A stretch of DNA of 64,000 nucleotides from Janthinobacterium sp. J1-1 (GTDB lineage Bacteria; Pseudomonadota; Gammaproteobacteria; Burkholderiales; Burkholderiaceae_D): contig NZ_CP132339.1 of the NCBI RefSeq assembly GCF_030944405.1, positions 2,790,001 through 2,854,000 of the forward strand. The letters run 5' to 3'. Each line of letters opens with the position of its first letter. Position 1 is the first letter of the stretch. The notes below the pieces were generated by a model. The model ran no database searches. It had not been told where the DNA came from and saw only the letters and a list, made by a program, of their open reading frames with translations. The translations under genes and the position numbers were made by a program. This document shows, piece after piece, positions 18,288 through 27,197 of this stretch.

Positions 18288-20672
18288 ATGCAGCCAGCTT
18301 CCCCCTATTTGCAATCGTTCACGGTCGAAGGCATGACCTGCGCCTCGTGCGTGGCCCGCGTTGAAAAGGCGCTGGCGGCCGTGCCGGGCGTGACCAGCGC
18401 CAGCATCAACCTGGCCACCGATACGGCCAGGGTGGCGTCCAGCCAGAACGTGCCGCTGGCCACCTTGCAGGCGGCGGTGGACAAGGCCGGCTATGCGGTG
18501 GCCAGCACCGACATCGACCTGTCGGTGGCCGACATGACGTGCGCCTCGTGCGTGGGCCGGGTGGAAAAAGCATTATTGAAAGTGCCGGGTGTCCTGGCCG
18601 CCAGCGTCAACCTGGCTACCGAAAGCGCGCGCGTGACGGTCAGCGGCGTCGAGGCGTCCACGCTGGTGGCGGCGGTCACCGCTGCCGGCTATGCGGCCAG
18701 CGTGCCGCTGCAGGGCGAGGTCGGGGCACCAGCGCCATCGCGTGACGGAATCAAGGTGGTCTTTGCCGGTCTGCTGTCCTTGCCTTTGATGCTGCCGATG
18801 CTGCTGGAGTGGGCCGGCGTCCACCTGATGCTGCCGGGCGCTCTGCAATTCGCGCTGGCCACGCCGGTGCAGTTTTACCTGGGCGCGCGTTTCTACAAGG
18901 CGGGCTGGAAGGCGGTGAGGGCGGGCAGTGGCAATATGGACCTGCTGGTGGCGATCGGCACCAGCGCCGCGTATGGCTTGTCGGTCTATCAATGGCTCAC
19001 AGCCGAGGAGATGTTGCCGCACCTGTATTTCGAAGCGTCGGCGGTGGTGATCACCCTGGTGCTGCTGGGCAAATGGCTGGAAGGGCGCGCCAAGCGGCAG
19101 ACGGCTTCGGCTATCCGGGCCTTGCAAGTGTTGCGGCCGGCCTCGGCGCGCGTGCGCCGCGACGGCGTGGAGAGCGATGTGCCGGTGGAACAGGTCAGGC
19201 TGGGCGACCTGGCGGTGATACGGCCCGGCGAGCGGGTGGCCGTCGATGGCGTGGTGATCGATGGCGCCAGCCAGGTCAACGAGTCGCTGATCACCGGTGA
19301 AAGCCTGCCGGTCGACAAGCATGTGGGCGACCAGGTCACAGGCGGCGCCATCAATGGTGACGGCTTGCTGCTGGTCAGGACGACCGCGGTCGGCGCGGAG
19401 ACCACCTTGTCGCGCATTATCCGCCTGGTGGAAGACGCGCAGGCCGCCAAGGCGCCGATCCAGCACCTGGTCGACAAGGTCAGCGCCATTTTTGTTCCCG
19501 TGGTGCTGGGGCTGGCGCTGCTGACCTTGCTCGGTTGGTGGTTCACCAATGGCGACCTGGAAACCGCCATCATCAATGCCGTCGCTGTGCTGGTGATCGC
19601 CTGCCCGTGCGCGCTGGGCTTGGCCACGCCGACCGCCATCATGGCCGGCACCGGCGTGGCGGCACGTTACGGCATCCTGATCAAGGACGCCGAAGCGCTG
19701 GAGGTGGCGCATGCCGTCACGACTGTCGTGTTCGACAAGACGGGTACTTTGACGGTGGGCAAGCCGGTGCTTGCCGCACTGCATGCGCATGGCGTGGACG
19801 AGGAGCGACTCCTGCTGCTGGCGGCCAGCATACAGTCGGGCAGCGAACACAGCCTGGCCAAGGCCGTGCTGGAGGCGGCCGGCGCGCGCGGCATCGTGGC
19901 CTTGTCGGCGAGCGGCCTGTCGGCCCTGCCGGGCCGGGGCCTGGCGGCGCAGGTCGATGGCATGGCGCTGAAACTGGGCAGTACGCGGCTGATGCAGGAG
20001 GAGGGTGTGGACATGTCAGCCTTGGCCAGCCAGGCGCAGGCGCTGGAAGCTGCCGGCAACACGATTTCCTGGCTGTCTGCCGGCACGCAATTGCTGGGAT
20101 TGTTCGCCTTTAGCGACCAGGTCAAGCCCGGCGCGCGCGAGGCGATCGCCCGGCTGCACGCGCTGGGCATCGCCACCGTCATGCTGACGGGCGACAACCA
20201 GGGCAGCGCCGAGGCGGTCGGCAAGCAGCTGGGTATCGACACGGTGGTGGCCAAAATGCTGCCGGCCGATAAAACCGCTAGAATCATGGAGCTGAAAGCG
20301 GCCGGTGCGAAGGTCGCCATGGTGGGCGACGGCATCAACGATGCGCCCGCGCTGGCGGCGGCCGATGTTGGTATCGCCATGGCTACCGGTACCGACGTGG
20401 CCATGCATGCGGCCGGCATTACCCTGATGCGCGGCGATCCGGCTCTGGTGGCGGACGCCATCGACATCTCGCGCCGCAGCTACAGCAAGATACGGCAGAA
20501 TCTGTTCTGGGCATTTATCTATAACCTGATCGGCATTCCGCTGGCCGCGTTCGGCTTGCTGAACCCCATGGTGGCGGGCGCGGCGATGGCGTTCAGCTCG
20601 GTCAGCGTGATCAGCAATGCCTTGCTGCTGCGGCGCTGGAAGGCGCACGGCGCGCATCACCAAGAGGAGTAA
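18288..20672 (+). CDS. copA: Copper-exporting P1B-type ATPase
   Basis: Inner-membrane Cu(I) efflux pump of 794 residues. Two N-terminal metal-binding domains carry GMTCASC (15-21) and DMTCASC (82-88). The membrane metal site ACPCALG lies near residue 437, the phosphorylated Asp in DKTGTLT near 482, and the hinge motif GDGINDAP near 680. All catalytic motifs are intact and the length is normal for two-HMA CopA proteins. The cueR gene follows after 3 bp, making an apparent copA-cueR operon, and a CueR-type operator lies upstream. It probably removes cytosolic Cu(I) to the periplasm. Confidence 0.97.
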   Translation: MQPASPYLQSFTVEGMTCASCVARVEKALAAVPGVTSASINLATDTARVASSQNVPLATLQAAVDKAGYAVASTDIDLSVADMTCASCVGRVEKALLKVPGVLAASVNLATESARVTVSGVEASTLVAAVTAAGYAASVPLQGEVGAPAPSRDGIKVVFAGLLSLPLMLPMLLEWAGVHLMLPGALQFALATPVQFYLGARFYKAGWKAVRAGSGNMDLLVAIGTSAAYGLSVYQWLTAEEMLPHLYFEASAVVITLVLLGKWLEGRAKRQTASAIRALQVLRPASARVRRDGVESDVPVEQVRLGDLAVIRPGERVAVDGVVIDGASQVNESLITGESLPVDKHVGDQVTGGAINGDGLLLVRTTAVGAETTLSRIIRLVEDAQAAKAPIQHLVDKVSAIFVPVVLGLALLTLLGWWFTNGDLETAIINAVAVLVIACPCALGLATPTAIMAGTGVAARYGILIKDAEALEVAHAVTTVVFDKTGTLTVGKPVLAALHAHGVDEERLLLLAASIQSGSEHSLAKAVLEAAGARGIVALSASGLSALPGRGLAAQVDGMALKLGSTRLMQEEGVDMSALASQAQALEAAGNTISWLSAGTQLLGLFAFSDQVKPGAREAIARLHALGIATVMLTGDNQGSAEAVGKQLGIDTVVAKMLPADKTARIMELKAAGAKVAMVGDGINDAPALAAADVGIAMATGTDVAMHAAGITLMRGDPALVADAIDISRRSYSKIRQNLFWAFIYNLIGIPLAAFGLLNPMVAGAAMAFSSVSVISNALLLRRWKAHGAHHQEE

Positions 20673-20675
20673 GCA

Positions 20676-21101
20676 ATGAATATCGGCCAGGCGGCAAGCG
20701 AGACGGGTGTCTCGGCAAAAATGATACGGTATTACGAAAGCATTACGCTGTTGAAACCCAGCGCGCGCAGCGATGCCGGCTACCGCATCTACACACCGCA
20801 AGACCTGCACGCGCTGCATTTCATCAAGCGTTCGCGCAACCTGGGCTTTTCGCTGGAACAGATCCGCGAACTGCTGTCGCTGTGGCAAAACGACCAGCGC
20901 GCCAGCGCTGATGTAAAAACCATTGCACTGGCCCATGTGGCCGACCTGAACCAGCGCATCGCCGAACTGACCGACATGCGCGATACCCTCAGTCAACTGG
21001 CCGGTTCCTGCCATGGCGACGACCAGCCCGATTGCCCGATCTTGCAGAATCTGGGGCTGGCGATGGGGGAAGGCGGAACCGGTAAAGCATGTTGTGGTTA
21101 A
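20676..21101 (+). CDS. cueR: MerR-family copper-responsive regulator CueR
   Basis: Transcription activator of 141 residues. An N-terminal winged-helix domain (MNIGQAASETGVSAKMIRYYE) and a dimerisation helix lead to the metal loop CHGDDQPDCPI. This loop has the Cys-x7-Cys spacing of E. coli CueR, which senses Cu(I), Ag(I) and Au(I). The C-terminus ends in KACCG, adding two further Cys. AAGAGGAG lies just upstream of the ATG as ribosome-binding site. Placement 3 bp after copA means it is autoregulated through the copA promoter. It probably also controls copZ at 27980-28189, whose promoter has the same architecture. Confidence 0.95.
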   Translation: MNIGQAASETGVSAKMIRYYESITLLKPSARSDAGYRIYTPQDLHALHFIKRSRNLGFSLEQIRELLSLWQNDQRASADVKTIALAHVADLNQRIAELTDMRDTLSQLAGSCHGDDQPDCPILQNLGLAMGEGGTGKACCG

Positions 21102-21199
21102 TGTCAAACTTCCTGCTCAAAACCTGCGCCGTAACGGATGTATAATTTGCAGGCGCCGTTAGACGGCGAGTTCATTTGAATTTGACAGGAGCCGATAGC

Positions 21200-21415
21200 A
21201 TGAGTGCAAAATCAGCTTTCTCGCGCAGCGACGTGGCTGCCATCATGATCCGGATGTCGAACGGCCATCCTGGCGCGGAGTTTCCCGCTTCAAGCTTGTC
21301 GCATGCGCCTGCCTCCCCCGTCGCCGCCAAGATCATGCGTGAAATAGGGGTGTCGCGTGAAAAGATGCGTCAGGCGTATGGCTATGCCAAGAGCGTGGTG
21401 TTGGCCCAAAAATAG
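21200..21415 (+). CDS. Small protein of unknown function, first of a pair
   Basis: A 71-residue soluble protein that I do not recognise. It has no membrane segment or Cys. The C-terminal half (AAKIMREIGVSREKMRQAYGYAKS) looks helical and basic, and VSREKMRQAYGYA could be a helix-turn-helix-like segment, but this is weak. The ATG at 21200 is preceded by AGGAG at good spacing; an ATG at 21176 has none. A TATAAT box lies at 21141-21146. The next gene starts 2 bp after its stop, so the two are probably co-expressed. Confidence 0.65.
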   Translation: MSAKSAFSRSDVAAIMIRMSNGHPGAEFPASSLSHAPASPVAAKIMREIGVSREKMRQAYGYAKSVVLAQK

Positions 21416-21417
21416 GA

Positions 21418-22029
21418 TTGTTGGCGGTGGTCTACAATACCATTTATGAAAAACTGACGGCTGACCCAAACGATCTGGTCGGTGCGTTTGCCTACATCAT
21501 CTACAAGCAGCAAAAAGTCGACTATTTCAAGTCTTTTGGCGGGCGCGAGTTGCGTCGTGAAGAAGTGGAGAGTTTCCATGCCATTGCCGCCCTGGATACG
21601 TCCATTGCCGCATATCGCACACAGGGCGAGGCGCTGGCGCAAACCTTCCTTAACGCCAGTCTTGATGAACTGGTGGAACGCACCGAAGCCGCTACGCGCA
21701 AAGATACCCTACACCGGCAAATTGATACGGTTCATGCCGGCTTGGCCGCCAGGCTGGCTGCCATCAGTGAAAGCCTCAATGCCAGACGCACATTGTCGGG
21801 TTGGGCGCGCGATGTCGCCGGCAATCTGCTGGTCAATCTGGTGTCGATTTTCGTGCTGGGTGCGCTGCTATTGGGTTACCGGTTCAGCGGCGAGTTACAG
21901 CAAAGCGCGGAAAAGAAGGTCGGCGTCAACGCACCCGGTGTGGATCAAGGCAGCCAAGGAAGAGCCGTTGCACCAGGCGGTGCAGCAAAGAGCGTCAATA
22001 CCGGAGCAGCACCAGCGGAAGACAGGTAA
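21418..22029 (+). CDS. Unknown protein with one C-terminal membrane segment
   Basis: About 203 residues, not recognised. The first half is soluble and helical (TADPNDLVGAFAYIIYKQQK; then a stretch rich in Ala, Glu and Arg, probably coiled coil at about 60-125). One membrane segment follows at about 134-156 (LLVNLVSIFVLGALLLGYRF), then a Gly/Ala/Pro-rich tail. There is no signal peptide, so the N-terminus is likely cytosolic. No ATG is available near the start: TTG 21418, TTG 21421 or GTG 21427 are the candidates. It follows the 71-residue gene by 2 bp. Its 3' end overlaps the convergent gene at 21995-22312 by 35 bp. Confidence 0.65.
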   Translation: MLAVVYNTIYEKLTADPNDLVGAFAYIIYKQQKVDYFKSFGGRELRREEVESFHAIAALDTSIAAYRTQGEALAQTFLNASLDELVERTEAATRKDTLHRQIDTVHAGLAARLAAISESLNARRTLSGWARDVAGNLLVNLVSIFVLGALLLGYRFSGELQQSAEKKVGVNAPGVDQGSQGRAVAPGGAAKSVNTGAAPAEDR

Positions 22030-22312
22030 GCAGCACGCCAATCATACCCAGCACCGCGCAGGCCGCGCTGGCCCAGTCCAGCATGCTGATGGCGCCACCC
22101 GCATGCAAGCGTCGCACTGCGCGCCAGCACAGCACTGTCAGTAACGCCAGCGCCAGCAGCGAGGCGATCCCCACCGTCCACAAGAGCGACGCCTTGCCGA
22201 AGCGACCCTGCTCGGCCGCCACAATATAGCAAAAGAAAAAGTGCATGCCCCATACCAGCAGCGGCAGCGACGGTTGCAGCAGTTGACGGAGCAAATGGTC
22301 TTGTGCGCGCAT
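21995..22312 (-). CDS. Small membrane protein, last gene of the oxidase operon
   Basis: A 105-residue protein with three predicted membrane segments (about 13-32, 40-62 and 78-103). It begins 11 bp after the stop of the fused subunit I/III gene and shares its strand. That position suggests a small accessory or subunit IV-like component of the caa3 oxidase, but I see no family signature. The ATG at 22310-22312 begins a well-formed membrane protein, while upstream in-frame sequence is antisense to the oxidase gene. The 3' end overlaps the unknown gene on the other strand by 35 bp. Confidence 0.65.
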   Translation of the reverse strand: MRAQDHLLRQLLQPSLPLLVWGMHFFFCYIVAAEQGRFGKASLLWTVGIASLLALALLTVLCWRAVRRLHAGGAISMLDWASAACAVLGMIGVLLTCLPLVLLRY

Positions 22313-22323
22313 GGAGATTTTCC

Positions 22324-24840
22324 TTAGCCCATCAACGACGGCATCAAGTGCACGAGGGCAATGCCGACGATGCCCTGCAGCGCCGTGCCGTGCCACAGCA
22401 GGCTGCAGTTGTCGAGCGTGACGCGGTGGCTTGGCAGCAGCCGGTTGGCCCACGAACGGGCGCACAAAAATCCTGCCACCAGCACCAGGATCACCACATG
22501 GAAGCCCTGGTAGGCCAGCAATGCCGCCACGGTGGCGGCCCAGGCGCTGGCGGTTGGCGACAGTCCCGCCAGCGCCTGGCTATACCAGGCCAGGCCGAAG
22601 CCGGCCAGCGCGCAGGCCAGCGCCAGCAGCACGGCCAGACGCAGCAATCCTTGCCTGTTGCTTAATTGCATTTTGCGCGCCCACAGCATCATGATCGATC
22701 CCAAAATCAACAGCGCGCAGGCGGCCCACGGCCACAGCGGCGCCGGCAATCTGGCGCCCGGCGGCGGGCAGATCTGCAATGCCATGGCACTATGGATATG
22801 CGCAAAGGCGAAGGCCGCAAAGATGCTGGCATCGACCACCAGCATGATGATGGTGGCGCACCAGGAGTGGGATGCCGGGCCGGTGATGCCGACCGGCAGC
22901 ACGACGGTGTCCGATACCCGCGCCGTCGTCACGGGCGGTGTGCTGTCCGACTGCCACATCCAGGCGATGATCGCCACGATGGCGGCAATCCCGCAAGCCC
23001 ACGCCAGCCGGGTCTGTTCTATCGTCAGCAGCAGGAAGAAGCCGGCCGTGCCCAGCGCGCCGACCAGCGGCCATGCGCTGTCGCCGGGCAAGATCTGCAG
23101 GTACAAGGGGCGCGCCTGGACCGGGCTGGTGATTATCGTTTCGCGCAAGCCCGTGACGGTGCCGGGCAGCCAGTGCCGGCCGGCCACCACTTCGTCGGGC
23201 AAATCCGGCTGGTCCCACAAGGGGTGGCGCGAACGGATATCGGGAATGCTGCGCACGGCGTAGTCTTCCATCGGCAGCCATTCGAGGGTGGCGGCGCGCC
23301 ACGGGTTGCCGTGTTCCTGCTTGGGTTTGCGCAGGGTGCGCACCAGGTCGATAAAGAACAGCACGATGCCCAGCGCCAGGATCAGCGCGCCGATGCTGGA
23401 CGCCATGTTCAGATTGTTCCAGCCCATGTCGGCCGGATAGGTGTAGACGCGGCGCGGCATGCCCCACAGGCCAGTCAGGTGCATGGGGAAAAACGCCAGG
23501 TTGAAGCCGCCGAACATCAGGCTGAAGACCCAGCGCGCGCAGCGCTCGGACAGGCGGTGGCCGTTGACCAGCGGCATCCAGTAATAAAAGCCGGCAAACA
23601 TCGGGAACACCATGCCGCCGATCAGCACATAGTGCAGATGCGCGACGATGAAATAGGTGTCGTGCGCCTGCCAGTCGAACGGCAGCACGGCCACCATCAC
23701 GCCCGTCAAGCCACCGAGCACGAAGATGAACATAAAGCCGAGCAGGAACAGGGTAGGGGCGTTGGCTGGACTGGCCTGGCCGCGCCACAAGGTGGCGATC
23801 CAGGCAAACACCTGCACGGCGGTAGGGATCGCCACGGCCATGCTGGCGGCCGATACCAGGCTCATTTCCAGCACGCCTAGCCCGGCCGTCAACATATGGT
23901 GGGCCCACAGCGCAAAGCTGAAAAAGCCCACCGCCAGCAGGGCCGCCACGATAGAGCGGTGACCGACCAGGGCCGTGCCGGCCAGGGTCGGGATCATGGT
24001 CGAGACCATGCCGGCGGCCGGCAGGAAGATGATATACACCTCGGGATGGCCGAAGAACCAGAACAGGTGCTGCCACAGCAGCGGATCGCCGCCGCGCTCG
24101 ACGATAAAGAAGGGCCAGTCGAAGGCGCGCTCCATTTCCAGCAGGGTGGTGCCGGCGATCACGGCCGGAAAGGCAAACACGATCATCACGCCGACCACCA
24201 GCATGGCCCAGGCATACACCGGCATCTTCGACAAGGTCATGCCCGGCGCACGCGTATAGAGAATGCCGACGATCAGTTCGATCGCGCCGGCAATCGCCGA
24301 GATCTCGATAAAGCCGATGCCCAGCAGCCAGAAATCGGCATTGAGGCCCGGCGAATACTCCTTGCTAGTGAGCGGTGGATACATGAACCAGCCGCCGTCG
24401 GGCGCCAGGCCCCAGAACAGGCTGGTAAAGAACCCCAGGCCGCCGACCGCGTAGGCCCAGAAGGCATATGCCGACAGGCGCGGAAACGGCAGATCACGCG
24501 CACCGAGCATGCCGGGCAGCAAATACACGGCGATCGCCTCGACCACGGGAATGGCGAACAAGAACATCATCACCGTGCCGTGCATGGTAAAGATCTGGTT
24601 ATAGGTGCCGGCCGACAGAAAATCATTTTCCGGCACCGCCAGCTGCAGGCGGATCAGCAGGCCCAAAATGCCGGCCAGCACGAAGAACAGCAGCGCCGTG
24701 CCGATATACAGCAGGCCGATATTGTTGTTATTTACGGTCGTAAAGAAGCGCCAGCCGGTCGGCGTGCGCCAGACTGCTTCCAGCTTGGCCAGTTCGTCCG
24801 GTGGACGCGGCAGGGAGCTTGGCAATGCGGAGTGTGTCAT
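22324..24840 (-). CDS. ctaD: Cytochrome c oxidase subunit I+III fusion (caa3-type)
   Basis: Inner-membrane terminal oxidase core of 838 residues. Subunit I (about 1-560) shows the haem a ligand in FTMHGTVMMF, the Cu-B/Tyr crosslink motif GHPEVYIIF, the His pair in WAHHMLTAG, and AHLHYVLIGG with the haem ligands. The C-terminal part (about 640-838) is a subunit III-like helical domain with SHSWCATIIM. Such CtaD-CtaE fusions occur in supplementary caa3 oxidases. Its ATG overlaps the coxB stop by 4 bp. It reduces O2 to water and pumps protons, taking electrons from the CoxB Cu-A and haem c domains. Confidence 0.93.
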   Translation of the reverse strand: MTHSALPSSLPRPPDELAKLEAVWRTPTGWRFFTTVNNNNIGLLYIGTALLFFVLAGILGLLIRLQLAVPENDFLSAGTYNQIFTMHGTVMMFLFAIPVVEAIAVYLLPGMLGARDLPFPRLSAYAFWAYAVGGLGFFTSLFWGLAPDGGWFMYPPLTSKEYSPGLNADFWLLGIGFIEISAIAGAIELIVGILYTRAPGMTLSKMPVYAWAMLVVGVMIVFAFPAVIAGTTLLEMERAFDWPFFIVERGGDPLLWQHLFWFFGHPEVYIIFLPAAGMVSTMIPTLAGTALVGHRSIVAALLAVGFFSFALWAHHMLTAGLGVLEMSLVSAASMAVAIPTAVQVFAWIATLWRGQASPANAPTLFLLGFMFIFVLGGLTGVMVAVLPFDWQAHDTYFIVAHLHYVLIGGMVFPMFAGFYYWMPLVNGHRLSERCARWVFSLMFGGFNLAFFPMHLTGLWGMPRRVYTYPADMGWNNLNMASSIGALILALGIVLFFIDLVRTLRKPKQEHGNPWRAATLEWLPMEDYAVRSIPDIRSRHPLWDQPDLPDEVVAGRHWLPGTVTGLRETIITSPVQARPLYLQILPGDSAWPLVGALGTAGFFLLLTIEQTRLAWACGIAAIVAIIAWMWQSDSTPPVTTARVSDTVVLPVGITGPASHSWCATIIMLVVDASIFAAFAFAHIHSAMALQICPPPGARLPAPLWPWAACALLILGSIMMLWARKMQLSNRQGLLRLAVLLALACALAGFGLAWYSQALAGLSPTASAWAATVAALLAYQGFHVVILVLVAGFLCARSWANRLLPSHRVTLDNCSLLWHGTALQGIVGIALVHLMPSLMG

Positions 24841-25775
24841 TGCAGTTGCTCCAGGTAAGCGGTGAGGGCGGCCAGGGTTGAAGTGTCGAGGTCGCCAGCG
24901 GCCGGCATGCGCACGCCCGGTTTGCTGGCATGCGGGTCGGCGATCCAGCCTGCCATGGCGCCGGGACTGTTGCGCAAGGTGCCTGCGCCCAGGTACAGGC
25001 GGCTGCCAATATGGGTCAGGTCCGGCCCCAGTTGCGCCTCGTTTTCGACTCCGCGCACCGTGTGGCAGGCAACGCAGCGCCGGGCGACAAACGCGTCGCG
25101 CCCGCGCAGCGCCAGCGCGCCGGTGGGCGTCGCGGCCGGCCTGGCCTGGTTCGCCAGCCAGGCCGTGAATTCTTCGGGCGTTTGCACCACCACATGCAGC
25201 GCCATGCGCGCATGCTGTTCGCCGCAGTATTCGGCGCACTGTCCGCGGTACACGCCGGGCTTGTCGGCGCGCACTGTCATGCCGTGCAGGCGGCCCGGCA
25301 GCATGTCGACCTTGCCGGCCAAGGCTGGCACCCAGAAGCTGTGGATCACGTCGGTACTGGTGAGGCCCAGGTAGACGCTTTGCCCGGCCGGCAGGCGGAT
25401 TTCATTGGCCAGCACGATATCGCGTCCGCTGGCCGGGTCGGTGTAGCGCACTTCCCACCACCACATCTTGGCGGTGACCGCGATCTTGACCGCGTGCTGC
25501 GACGACGGGCGCGTCAGGTGGGCGCTGCGCAAGGTGCTCCAGGCCAGGAGCGCCGTCAGCATCACCAGCGGCAGCACCACGCCGCCGCCGATCAGCCAGC
25601 GCAGCGGCCGCACCGGCGCGCCTGATTTTTTGCGGCGCAGCGCCAGCGCCAGCAGCACCATCATGCCCAGCAGGATCACGCTGGCGCCGATGATCAGCAG
25701 CCACGACAGATTGTGGATGATGGCCGCGTCGGGGCCGGCCGGATGCAACGCCGATTGCCGGAAGTCTGCGCTCAT
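24837..25775 (-). CDS. coxB: Cytochrome c oxidase subunit II with fused cytochrome c domain
   Basis: Membrane-anchored electron entry subunit of 312 residues. Two N-terminal membrane helices (about 18-42 and 53-76) precede a periplasmic cupredoxin with HSFWVPALAGK and the Cu-A motif CAEYCGEQHARM near residues 181-192. A C-terminal cytochrome c domain carries CVACH near 233 and a distal Met in GVRMPAAG. This domain order defines caa3-type oxidases. The start at 25775 gives a 4-bp overlap with the upstream lipoprotein cytochrome gene, and its stop overlaps ctaD by 4 bp. An obvious signal peptide is not seen, so the first helix probably serves as the anchor. Confidence 0.93.
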   Translation of the reverse strand: MSADFRQSALHPAGPDAAIIHNLSWLLIIGASVILLGMMVLLALALRRKKSGAPVRPLRWLIGGGVVLPLVMLTALLAWSTLRSAHLTRPSSQHAVKIAVTAKMWWWEVRYTDPASGRDIVLANEIRLPAGQSVYLGLTSTDVIHSFWVPALAGKVDMLPGRLHGMTVRADKPGVYRGQCAEYCGEQHARMALHVVVQTPEEFTAWLANQARPAATPTGALALRGRDAFVARRCVACHTVRGVENEAQLGPDLTHIGSRLYLGAGTLRNSPGAMAGWIADPHASKPGVRMPAAGDLDTSTLAALTAYLEQLQ

Positions 25776-26176
25776 GGCAGGCCATACAAATAGGCGGCCA
25801 TGTCGCGCGCCTGGTCGGCGGACACGCCCATGGCCGGCATCAGGGCGCCTGGCTGCATGGCTTGCGGATCGACGATCCAGCGCACCAGTGTTTCGGGCTG
25901 GTTCGGAAACTGGCCGGCGATATAGCTCTGCTTGCCCATATTCGCCAGGCTGGGGCCCATGTAACTGCGCGCGGCCGGCACGTCGGGGATCTGGTGGCAG
26001 GCGCCGCACTGGAACTGCGCCAGCAGGCGCTGGCCCCGTTCGGCATTGCCCAGGGGCGTGGCGGAAGCGGGAGGCGCCGGCATGTCGCGCATGTCGCAGG
26101 CGCTGGCCAGCAAGGCGCAGCCCAGCAGGCAGGTCAGGCGGGCATACGGTCGACAGTCGATCAAGGGCTTGCGCAC
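25772..26176 (-). CDS. Cytochrome c lipoprotein
   Basis: Predicted lipid-anchored monohaem cytochrome c of 134 residues. The lipobox LLASAC puts the acylated Cys at residue 27. The haem motif CGACH lies at 57-61 and a distal Met is likely in ALMPAMGVS. Although the first gene of the oxidase operon, it is not a known oxidase subunit. It could deliver electrons to the Cu-A or haem c domain of CoxB. The gene overlaps coxB by 4 bp and diverges from the dihaem cytochrome gene across 118 bp. Confidence 0.9.
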   Translation of the reverse strand: MRKPLIDCRPYARLTCLLGCALLASACDMRDMPAPPASATPLGNAERGQRLLAQFQCGACHQIPDVPAARSYMGPSLANMGKQSYIAGQFPNQPETLVRWIVDPQAMQPGALMPAMGVSADQARDMAAYLYGLP

Positions 26177-26204
26177 GATTGCTTCCTGCTGAAAGCTGGT
26201 GAAT

Positions 26205-26222
26205 CTTTATACTACGATAAAG
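26205..26222. promoter_or_regulatory. Inverted repeat between divergent cytochrome genes
   Basis: CTTTAT-ACTACG-ATAAAG is a perfect 6-6-6 inverted repeat in the 118-bp gap between the oxidase operon and the dihaem cytochrome gene. It lies 29 bp from one start codon and 73 bp from the other. A dimeric regulator could act on both genes. The regulator is unknown. Confidence 0.45.
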
Positions 26223-26294
26223 GTATTATTTTCTTGCGTTCAATAGAAATGCCGGCGCAGCAAGCCGGCCGCCACTGTCAAAGGAGCCGCCCTG

Positions 26295-27167
26295 ATGCCT
26301 ACGCGCCGCGCGACCATCGTTCGCACCATCGCCGCCACCCTGCTGGCGTGCGGCGCCGCAGGTGCGCTGGCCGGCGTGTTCGTGCTGAAAAGCGGCTGGT
26401 ACAACATCGGCGCCACCAAGCAGCACTGGCAACCCGTGTACAGCGTGCTGGAGCAGGGCATGCACGAATCGGTGCGCCACCATGCCAGCGAGGTGAAGGT
26501 GCCCGAGCCCCTGGCCGCTGGTGCTGCCAAAGAGCAACTGGTAGCCGGTGCCGGCCTGTACCGCCAGCATTGCGCGCAGTGCCATGGCGCACCGGGCGTG
26601 GCGCAGGAAGCCATCGGCCAGAGCATGCAGCCGATCCCGGGGCCGCTGGTCGACGCGGCCAGGCGCTGGCGCAAGAACGAGCTGTACTGGATCACGCGGC
26701 ACGGCATCAAGATGAGCGGCATGCCGGCCTGGGGCCATCATCTGGATGAAGAGCAACTGTGGGCGGTGGTGGCGTTCCTGGGCCAGCTGCCGGCGATCTC
26801 GGCGCAGGACTATGCACAATTGGCCAGCGCAACGGCGCCGTTGAACCACCAGCCGCAGACCACGCATGGCCGTGCGCCGAATCCGGCCACCAGCATCGAA
26901 CGGGGCAAGGTCGCGCTGACGCAATTCGCCTGCCGGGCCTGCCACATGATCCCCGGCATCACCGGCTCGGAAGTGTTCGTGGGGCCGCCCCTGGACAAGC
27001 TGGCGCAACGGCGCTACCTGGCCGGGCGCCTGGCCAATACGGATGCCCATCTGCAGCAGTGGATACGCGATCCGCAGTCCGTGAAACCGCAGACGGCCAT
27101 GCCGAAGCTGGGCGTGGGCGCCGACGATGCGCGTGACATGGCGGCCTACCTGCTGAGCCTTGATTGA
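26295..27167 (+). CDS. Membrane-anchored dihaem cytochrome c
   Basis: A 290-residue protein with an N-terminal signal anchor (about 8-32) and two cytochrome c domains. The haem motifs are CAQCH (near 91-95) and CRACH (near 213-217), with likely distal Met in SGMPAWG and TAMPKLG. The second domain resembles the lipoprotein cytochrome encoded divergently (DARDMAAYL occurs in both), suggesting duplication. AAGGAG precedes the ATG. It probably passes electrons from the quinol/bc1 side or another donor toward the neighbouring caa3 oxidase; the partner is inferred from position. Confidence 0.9.
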   Translation: MPTRRATIVRTIAATLLACGAAGALAGVFVLKSGWYNIGATKQHWQPVYSVLEQGMHESVRHHASEVKVPEPLAAGAAKEQLVAGAGLYRQHCAQCHGAPGVAQEAIGQSMQPIPGPLVDAARRWRKNELYWITRHGIKMSGMPAWGHHLDEEQLWAVVAFLGQLPAISAQDYAQLASATAPLNHQPQTTHGRAPNPATSIERGKVALTQFACRACHMIPGITGSEVFVGPPLDKLAQRRYLAGRLANTDAHLQQWIRDPQSVKPQTAMPKLGVGADDARDMAAYLLSLD

Positions 27168-27197
27168 TTGTGTTGTGCCACCCTAGAGAGGTCATCC

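Noticed and set aside
21200..22029. Toxin-antitoxin module
   Set aside because: Gene sizes and spacing fit loosely, but neither protein shows a known toxin or antitoxin motif. Kept as unknown pair only.
22666..23880. 404-codon plus-strand frame opposite the cytochrome oxidase
   Set aside because: The oxidase frame has all haem and copper ligands. This frame is Gly/His/Gln-rich and has no recognisable fold.
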